From contig CALUSL010000001.1 in NCBI GenBank assembly GCA_944323425.1, positions 124,001 to 188,000 on the forward strand: DNA of 64,000 nucleotides, in the 5' to 3' direction. The notes below the pieces were generated by a model. It did not search any database. It saw only the letters and a list, made by a program, of their open reading frames with translations, and had not been told where the DNA came from. The translations under genes and the position numbers were made by a program. Below, piece after piece: positions 8,148 through 17,400 of the stretch. Origin of the DNA: Candidatus Gastranaerophilales bacterium. Lineage in GTDB: Bacteria > Cyanobacteriota > Vampirovibrionia > Gastranaerophilales > Gastranaerophilaceae. How positions within the stretch are numbered: position 1 is the stretch's first letter; each line of letters opens with the position of its first letter.

Positions 8148-8792
8148 CTATCCTAAATAGTTTGCTAATATACTTTTTACATAGTTCTGTGTTTCTTTAA
8201 AAGGGGGAACACCACCATATTTGTCGACATTTCCTCCGCCTGCATTATATGCTGCCAGGGCAAGTACGACATTGCCGTTATATCTTGCTAAAAGTCCTTT
8301 CAGATGCCGTACACCGCCGTCAAGATTCTGTAACGGATTAAATGCGTCTTTTACTCCCAGCCCCTTGGCTGTTGCCGGCATAAGCTGCATAAGTCCCATT
8401 GCTCCGGCATGTGAAAGGGCTTTGGGGTTAAATCCGGATTCTTGTTTTATTACGGCTTTTACCAGCTTTTCATCCATATTGTACTTTTTGCAAACCTGTG
8501 ATATCAGGCTTAGTATATGGCTTTTTCCGGCAGGTACTTTTATGTTATCTGCAGAAGATGTACTTTGTATCGGGTTTGCAGACTGCGTTTTTTCTTGTTT
8601 TGCAACCCTGAAAACATTAGCTTTACTTGATTTTAATACTTCGGCAAAAGTGCTTTTCTCTGCATTTTGTGCGGCTTCGGGATTAAGCTGGCGTTCAATG
8701 GAGTTTACGCGCGCTTTTATTACGGCAAGTCTTTGTATTGCCGCTTCTTTTCCGCCTTCATTTATGTATGCCTGTATAGTTGGTGAAAACAT
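8148..8792 (-). CDS. Lytic transglycosylase (SLT domain) in the flagellar operon
   Basis: 214 residues. The C-terminal SLT domain (about 92-214) has the catalytic glutamate in VIKQESGFNP, then GAMGLMQLMPATA, LDGGVRHLKGLL, LALAAYNAGGGNV and the closing YVKSILANYL. These enzymes cut the MurNAc-GlcNAc bond of peptidoglycan with formation of 1,6-anhydro sugar. The N-terminal 90 residues are a polar, Ala/Gln-rich region with no classical signal peptide. Position between flgC and fliE suggests it opens the wall for the growing rod, the role FlgJ has elsewhere, perhaps exported by the flagellar apparatus. Confidence 0.9.
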   Translation of the reverse strand: MFSPTIQAYINEGGKEAAIQRLAVIKARVNSIERQLNPEAAQNAEKSTFAEVLKSSKANVFRVAKQEKTQSANPIQSTSSADNIKVPAGKSHILSLISQVCKKYNMDEKLVKAVIKQESGFNPKALSHAGAMGLMQLMPATAKGLGVKDAFNPLQNLDGGVRHLKGLLARYNGNVVLALAAYNAGGGNVDKYGGVPPFKETQNYVKSILANYLG

Positions 8793-8812
8793 TAGTCTTT
8801 ACCTGTTATCTT

Positions 8813-9259
8813 TTATTGTCTGCCTATTTCCACTGCTCTTTGTGCCATTGCTTTGGATATTGTAATTACTGCAAGGTTAGCCTCGTATGCTCTTTGCGCA
8901 ATATTTGCATCGGCAATATCCACAATCGGGTTAACGTTTGAGGCACGTATGTAGCCGTTTGCATCAGCATCAGGATGCCCCGGTTTGTAAATTCTTTCAC
9001 CCAGCGTCGGGTCTTCAACAACACCGGTAAATGCGACACCTCCCTGCAAAAAAGGAAGTGTACCTGTTCCAAATACATCTTCTTTCATTGAGTTTAAAAG
9101 CCCGTGAAAGGAGATATCATCAGTTGCATTTAGCACGGGAATTTTTCTGACATAGTTTGGTGTGTCAATATTAGCAATGTTTTTTGCGTGAATTTTGATT
9201 CTTTTTCCGTGTACGCTTAAACTTTTTTCACCTATATTTAATGCTTCAATTAAACTCAT
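8813..9259 (-). CDS. flgC: Flagellar proximal rod protein FlgC
   Basis: 148 residues with the FlgC layout: N-terminal heptad region KIHAKNIANIDTPNYVRK (the ANI-TPGY rod motif), a middle with GHPDADANGYI (the nearly invariant YxPGHPdAdanGYV), and the C-terminal helix RAYEANLAVITISKAMAQRA. FlgC forms the proximal rod with FlgB. Gap to flgB 15 bp; a GGGGG-AAAA ribosome site is present. Confidence 0.95.
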   Translation of the reverse strand: MSLIEALNIGEKSLSVHGKRIKIHAKNIANIDTPNYVRKIPVLNATDDISFHGLLNSMKEDVFGTGTLPFLQGGVAFTGVVEDPTLGERIYKPGHPDADANGYIRASNVNPIVDIADANIAQRAYEANLAVITISKAMAQRAVEIGRQ

Positions 9260-9274
9260 TTTTGCCCCCTTTTA

Positions 9275-9619
9275 CTATTTACCGACGTTAACCACTGTTC
9301 TCATTTCCGTAATCATGCTGGACATTCTTCTTGTCGCCATTGCATACATGATGTTCATCTTTTGCATTTCTGTCAGTTCGTAAACAGGATCAACCCCGAC
9401 CCCTTGTTCTTCGACAAGTCCTGACGGTCCAAGTTTTATTGACAATTCCGTTTCGAGCGGACTGTTCATTGTTCCGAGATACTGATCAAAGCTTATGTCT
9501 TTTCTTACGTATCCGGGGGTATCGATGTTGGCAAGGTTTGTGCTCAAAGCTCTCTGCTTCTGAGTAACCAGATCCATCATCAAATTTACTTTTACCATCG
9601 GGTCTTTTGGTGTGTACAT
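9275..9619 (-). CDS. flgB: Flagellar proximal rod protein FlgB
   Basis: 114 residues. N-terminal rod motif LVTQKQRALSTNLANIDTPG-YVRKD and the conserved FDQYL follow the FlgB pattern, and the C-terminal region YELTEMQKMNIMYAMATRRM is the second coiled-coil half. FlgB and FlgC build the base of the rod in the periplasm. Lies between flgG and flgC in the usual order. Confidence 0.93.
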   Translation of the reverse strand: MYTPKDPMVKVNLMMDLVTQKQRALSTNLANIDTPGYVRKDISFDQYLGTMNSPLETELSIKLGPSGLVEEQGVGVDPVYELTEMQKMNIMYAMATRRMSSMITEMRTVVNVGK

Positions 9620-9638
9620 AGTTTTTAATTATCCTTTA

Positions 9639-10355
9639 TTATTGTGTAAGGTTGATTGATTTTTGATACATATCATCTACGACTTTAATCAGTCTTGTAC
9701 TGGCAATCATGGAAGCATTTAGTCTCATTACTTCGTTAACGTTGTCGATAAATCTTGTATTTGAACGCTCAAGATAGCCTTGAGAAATATATGTATGGTC
9801 TTTAATAAGTTTTGGTTCACCTGAATCTGCTGTAGCAATAACTTTATTGTATTCAGCCTGTTGAAGACCTTCCGGATTGTCAAATTGAACTACCGGAATC
9901 TTACCGAGTACCTGCTCATTGGTTTTTCCTGCAACAAAATGAACAATCGTACCGTCTGATTTTATTCGAATGTTTGTAAAATCAGTTGGCAGCTTAATTC
10001 CGTCTCCGACCATATAACCGTCATTTGTCATCAAGTACCCTTCACTATTCACCTTAAATGAACCGTCTCTGGTATATTTGACATCACCGTTTTCTGATGT
10101 TACCGGAATAAAACCGGGTCCGGTCAGTGCAACATCAAGGGGCCTCTCTGTTCTCATAACAGGTCCCTGCTGGTAGTCATATCTTACTCTGCCGTCGAGA
10201 TATCCGGATTCATCCATAATCTGCTCAAAACGAACGGATTTGTAAGCGTTTGTGTTCAGGTTGCCGATATTATTTGAGATATATCCGAGGCGTTCAAACT
10301 GAACGTTTGTATTAACAATGCCCCTTCTTATTAAACCTTGTAAGTTATAACCCAT
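9639..10355 (-). CDS. flgG: Flagellar distal rod/hook basal-body protein FlgG-type
   Basis: 238 residues. N-terminal rod motif ERLGYISNNIGNLNTNAYKS, central TRDGSFKVNSEGYLMTNDGY (the FlgG/FlgF signature TRDGxFxxDxxGxLVTxxGY) and the C-terminal QGYLERSN, which is the FlgG hallmark (QGxLExSNV). It then ends in a long helix (NEVMRLNASMIASTRLIKVV). Somewhat shorter than the usual 260 residues. Forms the distal rod. Gap of 11 bp to the preceding flgF-like gene. Confidence 0.88.
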   Translation of the reverse strand: MGYNLQGLIRRGIVNTNVQFERLGYISNNIGNLNTNAYKSVRFEQIMDESGYLDGRVRYDYQQGPVMRTERPLDVALTGPGFIPVTSENGDVKYTRDGSFKVNSEGYLMTNDGYMVGDGIKLPTDFTNIRIKSDGTIVHFVAGKTNEQVLGKIPVVQFDNPEGLQQAEYNKVIATADSGEPKLIKDHTYISQGYLERSNTRFIDNVNEVMRLNASMIASTRLIKVVDDMYQKSINLTQ

Positions 10356-10366
10356 ATACTACCTTT

Positions 10367-11062
10367 CTATGAACTACCAAGCTGCTGTATTGCTCTTGAG
10401 AGATTACTGTTTTGTAAAACAAACAGCTGTCTGTTTGCTTCAAAATTTCTTCTTATCGGTATCATCTGCAAAACTTCTTCTGACTGTGATACGTTAGAAA
10501 ACTCGTTGTAACCCTGCTTTATATTCGGTTCTAAAACCGCAACTCCGTCTGTTGTAACGGTCGAGATTGTCGCTACATATTCAAGTTTTCCTGTTCGTTT
10601 GTTTAAAACACGAATATCACCTTTCGTATTAACTTTTACGTCAGAGAGCTTTTCCGGCGTAAAAGGCAATTTTATTGGTGTACCGTCGTTGGCAAGGACA
10701 TTTGCATTTTCGAGCGTAAGTAAGTTGCCTTCTCCGTCAAGCTTGAAACGTCCGTCTCTTGTGAGTTTTATTCCGTCAGGACTTTTATACTGAAAGTATC
10801 CTTTTGCGGCAATTGCTAAATCAAGCGGATTTTTTGTCACGGCTATTCTTCCGACTCTGTCATCTACTGCCGTGGACAGACCATGAACGCCTATATACTC
10901 GGAAAAAGATGAAACTACCGGATCTTTTCTCTGGTAGCCGACTTTATCGAAGCCGGTCATATTTTCATTGAGAATCCCGAAAAGTTCTGTCTGTAAATGC
11001 ATTGCGCGGATATTCACCGTCATGCCGTTTTCAAAAAAGTTTATTCCGCCGTTTAGTCTCAT
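10367..11062 (-). CDS. Flagellar hook-basal body protein, FlgF/FlgG-like (first gene of operon)
   Basis: 231 residues from the chosen ATG at 11062, which has TGAGG 8-9 bp upstream; a GTG at 11083 would add seven residues. Contains KLTRDGRFKLDGEGNLLTLE (FlgF/FlgG signature), PLDLAIAAKGYFQ and a C-terminal helix RRNFEANRQLFVLQNSNLSR. The N-terminal rod motif is diverged (LFGILNENMTGFDKVGYQRK). It lacks the QGxLExSN motif of FlgG, so FlgF is the better guess, but the two are hard to separate. It heads the operon to fliE. Confidence 0.75.
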   Translation of the reverse strand: MRLNGGINFFENGMTVNIRAMHLQTELFGILNENMTGFDKVGYQRKDPVVSSFSEYIGVHGLSTAVDDRVGRIAVTKNPLDLAIAAKGYFQYKSPDGIKLTRDGRFKLDGEGNLLTLENANVLANDGTPIKLPFTPEKLSDVKVNTKGDIRVLNKRTGKLEYVATISTVTTDGVAVLEPNIKQGYNEFSNVSQSEEVLQMIPIRRNFEANRQLFVLQNSNLSRAIQQLGSS

Positions 11063-11098
11063 TTTTTGCCTCACAAACTGCACAGTTATACATTAATG

Positions 11099-11125
11099 AT
11101 GTCGGACAAAAAGTCAAAATAATTA
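11099..11125 (-). promoter_or_regulatory. Weak sigma-28-like promoter candidate for the flagellar operon
   Basis: On the minus strand TAATTATT, 11 bases, TCCGACAT. This compares with the flagellar sigma factor pattern TAAAGTTT-N11-GCCGATAA: exact spacing, 5 of 8 matches in each box. It ends 37 bp upstream of the first gene. An alternative TTGACT lies within the same stretch but without a well-spaced -10. Low support. Confidence 0.3.
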
Positions 11126-11289
11126 GTCTTTCATCCAAAAATCATTCATTTGAAGGAAAAGCAAAAAAAATATTAAAGCAAAATTTTTCTTGCCAAACAG
11201 CAAAAAAATCGCCATAATAAGAGTGCACAGAAAATTTTGAGAAACGATTAATTTGAGCAAAATTATTGAGAGTTAATTTAAAAGGAAGA

Positions 11290-11397
11290 GGCAGCTAAAC
11301 AGAGTGGATTGGCGCCCGAACACCTGAAGATGCACCCCGTAAATTTTGCCGGAGACTCAGAATCAAAAGTCATGACAGACATGACAATAGCAAAGGA
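11290..11397 (+). other. Long ilvE leader, possibly structured RNA
   Basis: The 320-bp gap between the flagellar operon and ilvE is AT-rich until about 11290, then turns markedly GC-richer just ahead of the gene (GGATTGGCGCCCGAACACC, TGCACCCCGT, GCCGGAGACTC). This is followed by a hairpin GTCATG-ACAGA-CATGAC (11370-11386) and the ilvE ribosome site AAGGAG. Composition and position suggest a structured leader controlling ilvE. I could not match it to a known riboswitch class and no run of branched-chain codons (leader peptide) is obvious. Confidence 0.35.
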
Positions 11398-11403
11398 GTA
11401 TTT

Positions 11404-12321
11404 ATGACAGAATATGTTTTTTTAGACGGCAAGTATGTTGATGCCACAACCGCTTCCATTCCGGTCAGGACTCATGCTTTTTTGTACGGAACATCAGTAT
11501 TTGAAGGTATTCGTGCATATTACAATAAAGAAGAAGATCAGCTTTATGCATTCAGAATGAAAGAGCATTTTGAACGTCTGATAAACAGCGGTAAAATAAT
11601 GCATATGGCATCGAAATATTCTGTCGAAGAATGGTGCGGACTGGTAAAAGATCTTTTAAAGAAAAACAACTATCATACAGACGCATATATCAGACCTCAG
11701 ATTTTTAAAAGTGCCTGCAAAATAGGTCCCGGACTTTTGGACAATCCTGATTCTGTTTTGATTTTCTCATTTGCAATGGGAGAATATATTGATCTTACAA
11801 AGGGATTAAGCGTTTGTGTTTCAAACTGGAGAAGAGTGGACGACAATGCGATACCGCCGCGTGCAAAAGTTAGCGGTTCTTATGCAAACACTGCTCTTAT
11901 TATCAGCGATGCGCGTCTTGCAGGCTTTGATGATGCAATCGTTCTTTCTCATCAGGGCTTTGTAACCGAGGGATCTGCCATGAATTTGTTCCTTGTTGAA
12001 GGAAATACTCTTGTTACGACAGAAACAACCGATAATATTCTTGTTGGTGTTACCAGAAATACGATAATTGAGCTTGCCCGCGATGTTCTTGGAATGGAAA
12101 TAGAAGAAAGAGAAATCTCAAGAACTGAATTGTATATTGCTGATGAAGCATTCTACTGCGGCACAGGCGCACAGGTAAGCCCGATTACAAAAATTGATAA
12201 CAGACCTATCGGAACCGGTGCAGTCGGAGAACATACAAAAGATCTCCAAAAATTGTACTTTGATGTGGTCAAAGGTAAAGTAGAAAAATACAAGAAATGG
12301 TGTACGCCTATCTATGATTAG
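11404..12321 (+). CDS. ilvE: Branched-chain amino-acid aminotransferase
   Basis: 305 residues of the fold-type IV PLP aminotransferase family. Start region VFLDGKYVDATTASIPV and HAFLYGTSVFEGIRAY are typical; the PLP lysine lies in RAKVSGSYANTALI, and the signature continues through GFDDAIVLSHQGFVTEGSAMNLFLV. Transfers the amino group to the 2-oxo acids of leucine, isoleucine and valine. AAGGAGTATTT precedes the ATG. Its last 8 bases overlap the next gene, an MlaE-type permease, so the two are co-translated although functionally unrelated. Confidence 0.92.
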   Translation: MTEYVFLDGKYVDATTASIPVRTHAFLYGTSVFEGIRAYYNKEEDQLYAFRMKEHFERLINSGKIMHMASKYSVEEWCGLVKDLLKKNNYHTDAYIRPQIFKSACKIGPGLLDNPDSVLIFSFAMGEYIDLTKGLSVCVSNWRRVDDNAIPPRAKVSGSYANTALIISDARLAGFDDAIVLSHQGFVTEGSAMNLFLVEGNTLVTTETTDNILVGVTRNTIIELARDVLGMEIEEREISRTELYIADEAFYCGTGAQVSPITKIDNRPIGTGAVGEHTKDLQKLYFDVVKGKVEKYKKWCTPIYD

Positions 12322-13045
12322 TTTTCTCGGACATTGTGTACAGAATTTTATTCGTACAATGAAATACATATTGAGCGGAAATGCAAACTTCCGCTCAATT
12401 ATTTCACAGGCGGCAATGATTAGCTATGATTCGCTTTCAATTTCTCTAATCATTGTATTTATTGCATCTGCTGTTATAACTCTTCAGGTGTCAAAACAGT
12501 TTCTTATGAGCGGTGCAGAAAGTTATGTGGGTGGTTTTATAGCTGTTGCGCTTATTCGCGAAATAGCTCCCGGATTTGCTGCTCTGGCTATCGGAGCAAG
12601 AGCCGGTACTGCAATTTGTGCACAGGTAGCAAATATGCAGGTCACAGAGCAGGTAGACGCAATGAAAACTCTTGGTGTTGATCCTGTCGGAAATTATTTT
12701 GCTCCGAGAATACTTGCAGCAGCCGCAACGGTGCCAATGGTCGTGATTATTGCTGAATTTTTGGGTATTGTCGGGGGTATAGTCGTCGCTTATTTTGCAA
12801 TAGGGCTTCATCCCAATAGATTTATAAATGCAATATGGCTTTTGATTTCGGCACGCGATATATATATTAGTATTTTAAAAGCATTTATTTTCGGTATATT
12901 AATTACACTTGTTTGTGCAACTCAAGGTTATATGACCAGAGGCGGAGCAAAAGATGTAGGTATTTCGACTACTCAATCTGCGATAAAATGTACATTTTAT
13001 CTTCTGGTTGCTGATTTTCTTGTAAACTTGCTGTTTTATCTGTAA
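12314..13045 (+). CDS. MlaE-type ABC transporter permease
   Basis: 243 residues, five to six hydrophobic segments. The family region LIREIAPGFAALAIGARAGT, then ICAQVANMQVTEQVDAMKTL and the DPVGNYFAPRILA block are hallmarks of MlaE/YrbE permeases. These inner-membrane proteins move phospholipids or other lipids between membranes together with an MlaF ATPase and an MlaD (MCE) protein. Neither partner gene is in the window. In cyanobacteria and plastids the related TGD1 imports lipids. Overlaps ilvE by 8 bp. Confidence 0.9.
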   Translation: MISFLGHCVQNFIRTMKYILSGNANFRSIISQAAMISYDSLSISLIIVFIASAVITLQVSKQFLMSGAESYVGGFIAVALIREIAPGFAALAIGARAGTAICAQVANMQVTEQVDAMKTLGVDPVGNYFAPRILAAAATVPMVVIIAEFLGIVGGIVVAYFAIGLHPNRFINAIWLLISARDIYISILKAFIFGILITLVCATQGYMTRGGAKDVGISTTQSAIKCTFYLLVADFLVNLLFYL

Positions 13046-13049
13046 GAAA

Positions 13050-14411
13050 TTAAGTTCTGCTGTTGCGGCGGCGCCAGAAATGGAATACAGGTATTCCTGC
13101 AAGCGTTATTAAAAGTCCGGGGACTGTGTACATCGGCTTGAAAATAGTCAGGCAGACTATTACGTATCCGGCACAAGCAAGAAAAGCAACAGGGAAAAAG
13201 TTGTTTATTCTAAACTTAAATCTGGACATATCGCATTTTTTTCTATAAATAAACAAACCTGCTGTTGTAATCAAATAAAATATTAAAGAAGCATAAATTA
13301 CAAAATCCAGCAGCTGTGTATAATTTCCCCACAGAATCAATAGTGAAATCCATCCGCATTGTGCCCATAGTGAATTGACGGGAACTTTGGTTTTTCTGTT
13401 TATTACAGCGAGCGGTCTGAAAAAAGCACGGTCTTTTGCCATTTTGTAATACACACGTGAGCCTGCAAGAATCATACCGTTTGCACAGCCGAATGCAGAA
13501 ATCATAATAATCAGAGCCATCACATCTTTTCCTATTGCTCCGAATATATAAGACATTAGCTGAGCACCGACAATATCCTCCGGCGCATTTTGAATTAAAT
13601 CTACCGGAAGCACGCCTAGATAAATAGTGTTAATAAGCAGATACAGAAGAATCACAAGTCCTGTTCCGTATGCTAGTGCGCGCGGGATATTCACTGACGG
13701 ATTTTTTATTTCACCGGCGATGAATGTAATATTGTTCCAGGTGATGGATGCAAAAACAGCGCCTACAACAGCTGTGAATATTATATTTATATAAGAAAAG
13801 TCAAAATGTTCCGGTATCATTGCATTAAGATGTAATGTATGGATGTTGAACCCAAAAAACAGACCGGCAAGAATAATTCCTATGATAGACAGTACTTTTG
13901 TCACGGTAAAAAGATTTTGTGTAATGACTCCGTGTTTTATGCCTCTTGAGTTTAAATATGTTAAAAAGGTTACTGTGAAAAGAGCACAAACCTGCTGGGT
14001 TGAGAGTTTTAAAAAGCCGATATGGAATATATAGTTATGCGCACTTATAAAAGGAACAAGGATTCCCAGAAATTTTGAAAAAGCAACACAAACTGCCGCT
14101 ATAGTACCTGTCTGGATAACGAGAAACGTAGTCCATCCGTAAAGAAAAGCGATTTTTTCAGAATAAATTCTTTTTAAATAGATGTACTGTCCGCCTTCTT
14201 CCGTGATGTTTGCAGCAAGCTCAGCAAATGAGAGAGCACCGCACATCGTGATAAAACCGGCAAGAATCCATACTAGTATAAGCAGAAAACCGGATTGCAC
14301 CTGCCTTGCAATGTCAGCGGATACAATAAATATCCCGCATCCTATCATCGACCCTGATACTACAGAAATTGCATCCCAGAGTGATAACGTCCTTTTTAAA
14401 TCTTGACTCAT
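13050..14411 (-). CDS. APC-family amino-acid permease
   Basis: 453 residues with about twelve membrane segments. The N-terminal GSMIGCGIFIVSADIARQV is the helix 1 substrate-binding signature of APC permeases, and ITWNNITFIAGEIKNPSVNI is the conserved helix 6/loop region (E-KNP-R-P). Closest in style to LAT/Cat-type or SteT exchangers. Substrate not readable. Stands alone; converges with the MlaE permease gene with a 4-bp gap. No strong ribosome site is seen before the ATG. Confidence 0.88.
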   Translation of the reverse strand: MSQDLKRTLSLWDAISVVSGSMIGCGIFIVSADIARQVQSGFLLILVWILAGFITMCGALSFAELAANITEEGGQYIYLKRIYSEKIAFLYGWTTFLVIQTGTIAAVCVAFSKFLGILVPFISAHNYIFHIGFLKLSTQQVCALFTVTFLTYLNSRGIKHGVITQNLFTVTKVLSIIGIILAGLFFGFNIHTLHLNAMIPEHFDFSYINIIFTAVVGAVFASITWNNITFIAGEIKNPSVNIPRALAYGTGLVILLYLLINTIYLGVLPVDLIQNAPEDIVGAQLMSYIFGAIGKDVMALIIMISAFGCANGMILAGSRVYYKMAKDRAFFRPLAVINRKTKVPVNSLWAQCGWISLLILWGNYTQLLDFVIYASLIFYLITTAGLFIYRKKCDMSRFKFRINNFFPVAFLACAGYVIVCLTIFKPMYTVPGLLITLAGIPVFHFWRRRNSRT

Positions 14412-14495
14412 AAGATTTATATTATCATAAAAATTTAATGAACGATAAATTAACGGAATAAAGCAATCCCGTCAGCCAGTGCCGGAGTGCTGCCT

Positions 14496-17400
14496 CTATT
14501 GTATTAACGACAGAACGATGGAAGAGTGAAGATTTTGAGACTGGGCGAGGAGTGTGGAAGATGTCTGCTGAAGAATTTGATTCTTTACATAATCAGCGGA
14601 TTCTTGAGCAATATCAGCGTCCATAATAGTTGAACGTGACGCAGTCAGGTTTTGTATCTGAGTCGTCTGGGACTCGAGCGCCGAGTTGAGACGGTTTATA
14701 GCCGCGCCGAATTGAGCAAGTTTTGACTGGAGTTTTTCCATCAATGCATCAACTGTTTCGATAGCTTCTGCCGCGGAATCAGTAGAAGAGAAATCAATAG
14801 TAAATTCTCCGATATATAAAGAGGTGTCGATTGTGATGGATGAGGCTGCATCCGAGTTTGCTCCTATTTGGAACCTTACTCCGTCCGGAGTGATATCGTG
14901 GACATTCTGGTAGATTGTGTTTATGCCGTAGTTTAGCATTGTGTTATAACCGTCATTGCCGTCAAGATTATTTTCCCGTCCGCCGTTTACAATAAAACTG
15001 TCATCTCCTCCCTGTCCGGTCATGATATTTTCATTTCCGGAGACAGTTATTGTATCATCTCCGTCACCGGCGTTTGCCGTGTTGTTGTCACCTTTTATCG
15101 TAATTGAGTCGGAGCCGGAACCGGTCTGAAGAGAGTTGTCGTTTCCGGATATGTTGATTTTATTATCCCCTCCGTTGTCGTTTAGAGTGTTGCCTGTTCC
15201 GCTTAGTATTATGTCATCGTTGCCCGAACCAGAGGCTATTGTATTGTCAGAACCGCTGACCCTTATGTTATTGTTTTCATCAGAGGTGGTTATTTCATTA
15301 TTTGAGCCGGATATATTAATTTTTTCAGAGCCTGTGCCTGCTATATTTTTGTTTCCGTCGCCGTTAATGTTGAGCGTATCGTTGCCGCTGCCTGTTGAGA
15401 TTGCAGTGTTGTTGTCGGAGTTTATGGTGATAGTGTCATTCCCGTCTCCTGCATCAATTTCGTTTGTGCCGTTTGAGCCATTTACAATGATTGAATCATT
15501 GCCCGAGTTTCCGAAAAGATGATTGTTATCAGAATTCATTATTATATTGTCATTTCCGTCATTGCCGTGAATATAGTTTCCTGAACCTGACTCAACAGAA
15601 ATGGTGTCATTTTTTGACCCGCCCTGAATAACATTGTTGTCACCGTATAACTTTATGTTGTTGGAGGAGGAATCGTCACAGACAAGAGTGATGTTTGAGC
15701 CGATAATATTCATTTCTCCGGTGTTTGGATTGTATACATAGGTAACCTTGTTCGAGGCAGGTGAGGTGTTGTCGTGGTTTGTGTTGATAAAGGTGTATTT
15801 TTTGCCGTTGAGAAAAATTTCTTCAGTCTGATTTTGGGTAACAAAAACAATTGTCTGAGAATTCGGATCAGAAGAAACATTGGAGTATGTGTTGTTGGAA
15901 CCTGAGTCTACATAGTAGTTTAGCCCTGTGCCGCCGTCAATGTTGTTGTTCGAACCGAGAATGATGTTGTAGTCATCGCCTCCTCCTCCGCGTATTGAAT
16001 TTCCGGAGCCGGTGACGGTGAAGGAATCGTTTCCGTTTCCTCCACTTATGACATTGTTGTCCCCTGTTATATTGAATGTGTTATTCCCGAGAGAGCCGTT
16101 TACTGTTGTATTGCGTCCATAGATGTTGTAGGTGTCGTCTCCTTCACTGTCTATGATATTGTTTGCATAAGCGTTTTCTTTCAATGTTATTGTATCATCC
16201 CCTTCTCCTCCGTTTACGGTATAGTCATTTCTCTGATTCAGGAGAATTTCATCATTTCCTTCTTCTCCGTATATTGCATTTGAGAGCCAGCCATTGTGTA
16301 TAACTGTGTCGTTTCCTGCTCCGGCGTATATTGTATTCATTATTCCTTTTATATTAATTTTGTCTTCCTGCTTTCCTCCGTATACAGTGTTATACTCTCC
16401 GTTAATGATGAGATTGTGCTGTTGATTTTCTGAGCCCCGTATTTCGAACTCATTACCGGTAAAGGTAATTTCGCCGGTTGCTTCATTGTAAAAATAGGCG
16501 AGCGTTTTGTCTCCGTCTTCGGATTGATTTGTTATTGTGTACTGTTTTCCTCCTATAGTGACGGTTTTTGTTTCATTTTTATTTGAAAAATTTAATTCTG
16601 TGAGGTTAGGTGTTGCATTTGACATGTTAGAAAACAGGGTGTCTGTACCATTGTCTTGAATTGTGTTTTTTCCGGAACCGCCCATTATCATACAATTTGT
16701 GCCTGAGATAACATTGAAGATGTCGTCGCCGTCATTGCCTTCCACTAGAATATTGCTTCCTTTTAGATTAAAAGTGTCATCGCCGCCCCCGCCCTTAATG
16801 GTGTAATATGTGTTATTTGAATCTGTATTTTCAATATTCAGTGTATCGTTTCCATTTCCCCCGTCTATAACTGACTCATTATAAAAATAACTACAGCGGT
16901 TACTAATGACGTCATCTCCATCTTCTCCATAAATTTTTGCTGCAACCTGATTATCTATAGTGTCATTTCCTGCACCTGCGTAAATTGTATTAGCTTGCGC
17001 ATTATTTTCTATTTTGTCTGCCAGATTTCCGCCGGTGAATCTAATACCAGATCCTGAAAGCTTTACGTCATGAGCCTTTTCTTTTTCGCCGTTTATATAA
17101 AAAGAGGAACTCAAAAATTCTATAGTGTTTCCGTCTATTCTGTAGATAAAAGTTTGGTTGCCAGAAGAGGTATTTTGCACCGTATATTTTATACCGTTTA
17201 TCAGGATATCTTTTGTTTCATTTGCTGAAAAATTTACAGAATACGCATTCGGATTTTCAACATTGACTTTTATTGTGTTTTCTCCGTTGTCGACCAGAAC
17301 TCTGTTCGTTCCTTCCCCTCCGTCAATAGTTGAGTTTTTGCTATTTGAACTCAGTATGGAAAATTCATCATTACCACCTTCTCCGTAGAACCGTACATCG

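Noticed and set aside
11308-11321. TGGCGCCCGAACA resembles a retroviral primer-binding site complementary to tRNA-Lys
   Set aside because: No retroelement or reverse transcriptase nearby; 13 bases of GC-rich sequence in a bacterial leader are best explained by chance.
15136-15522. Antisense frames within the flagellin repeats
   Set aside because: Opposite-strand shadows of the repetitive Gly/Asp/Asn codons, no start signals.
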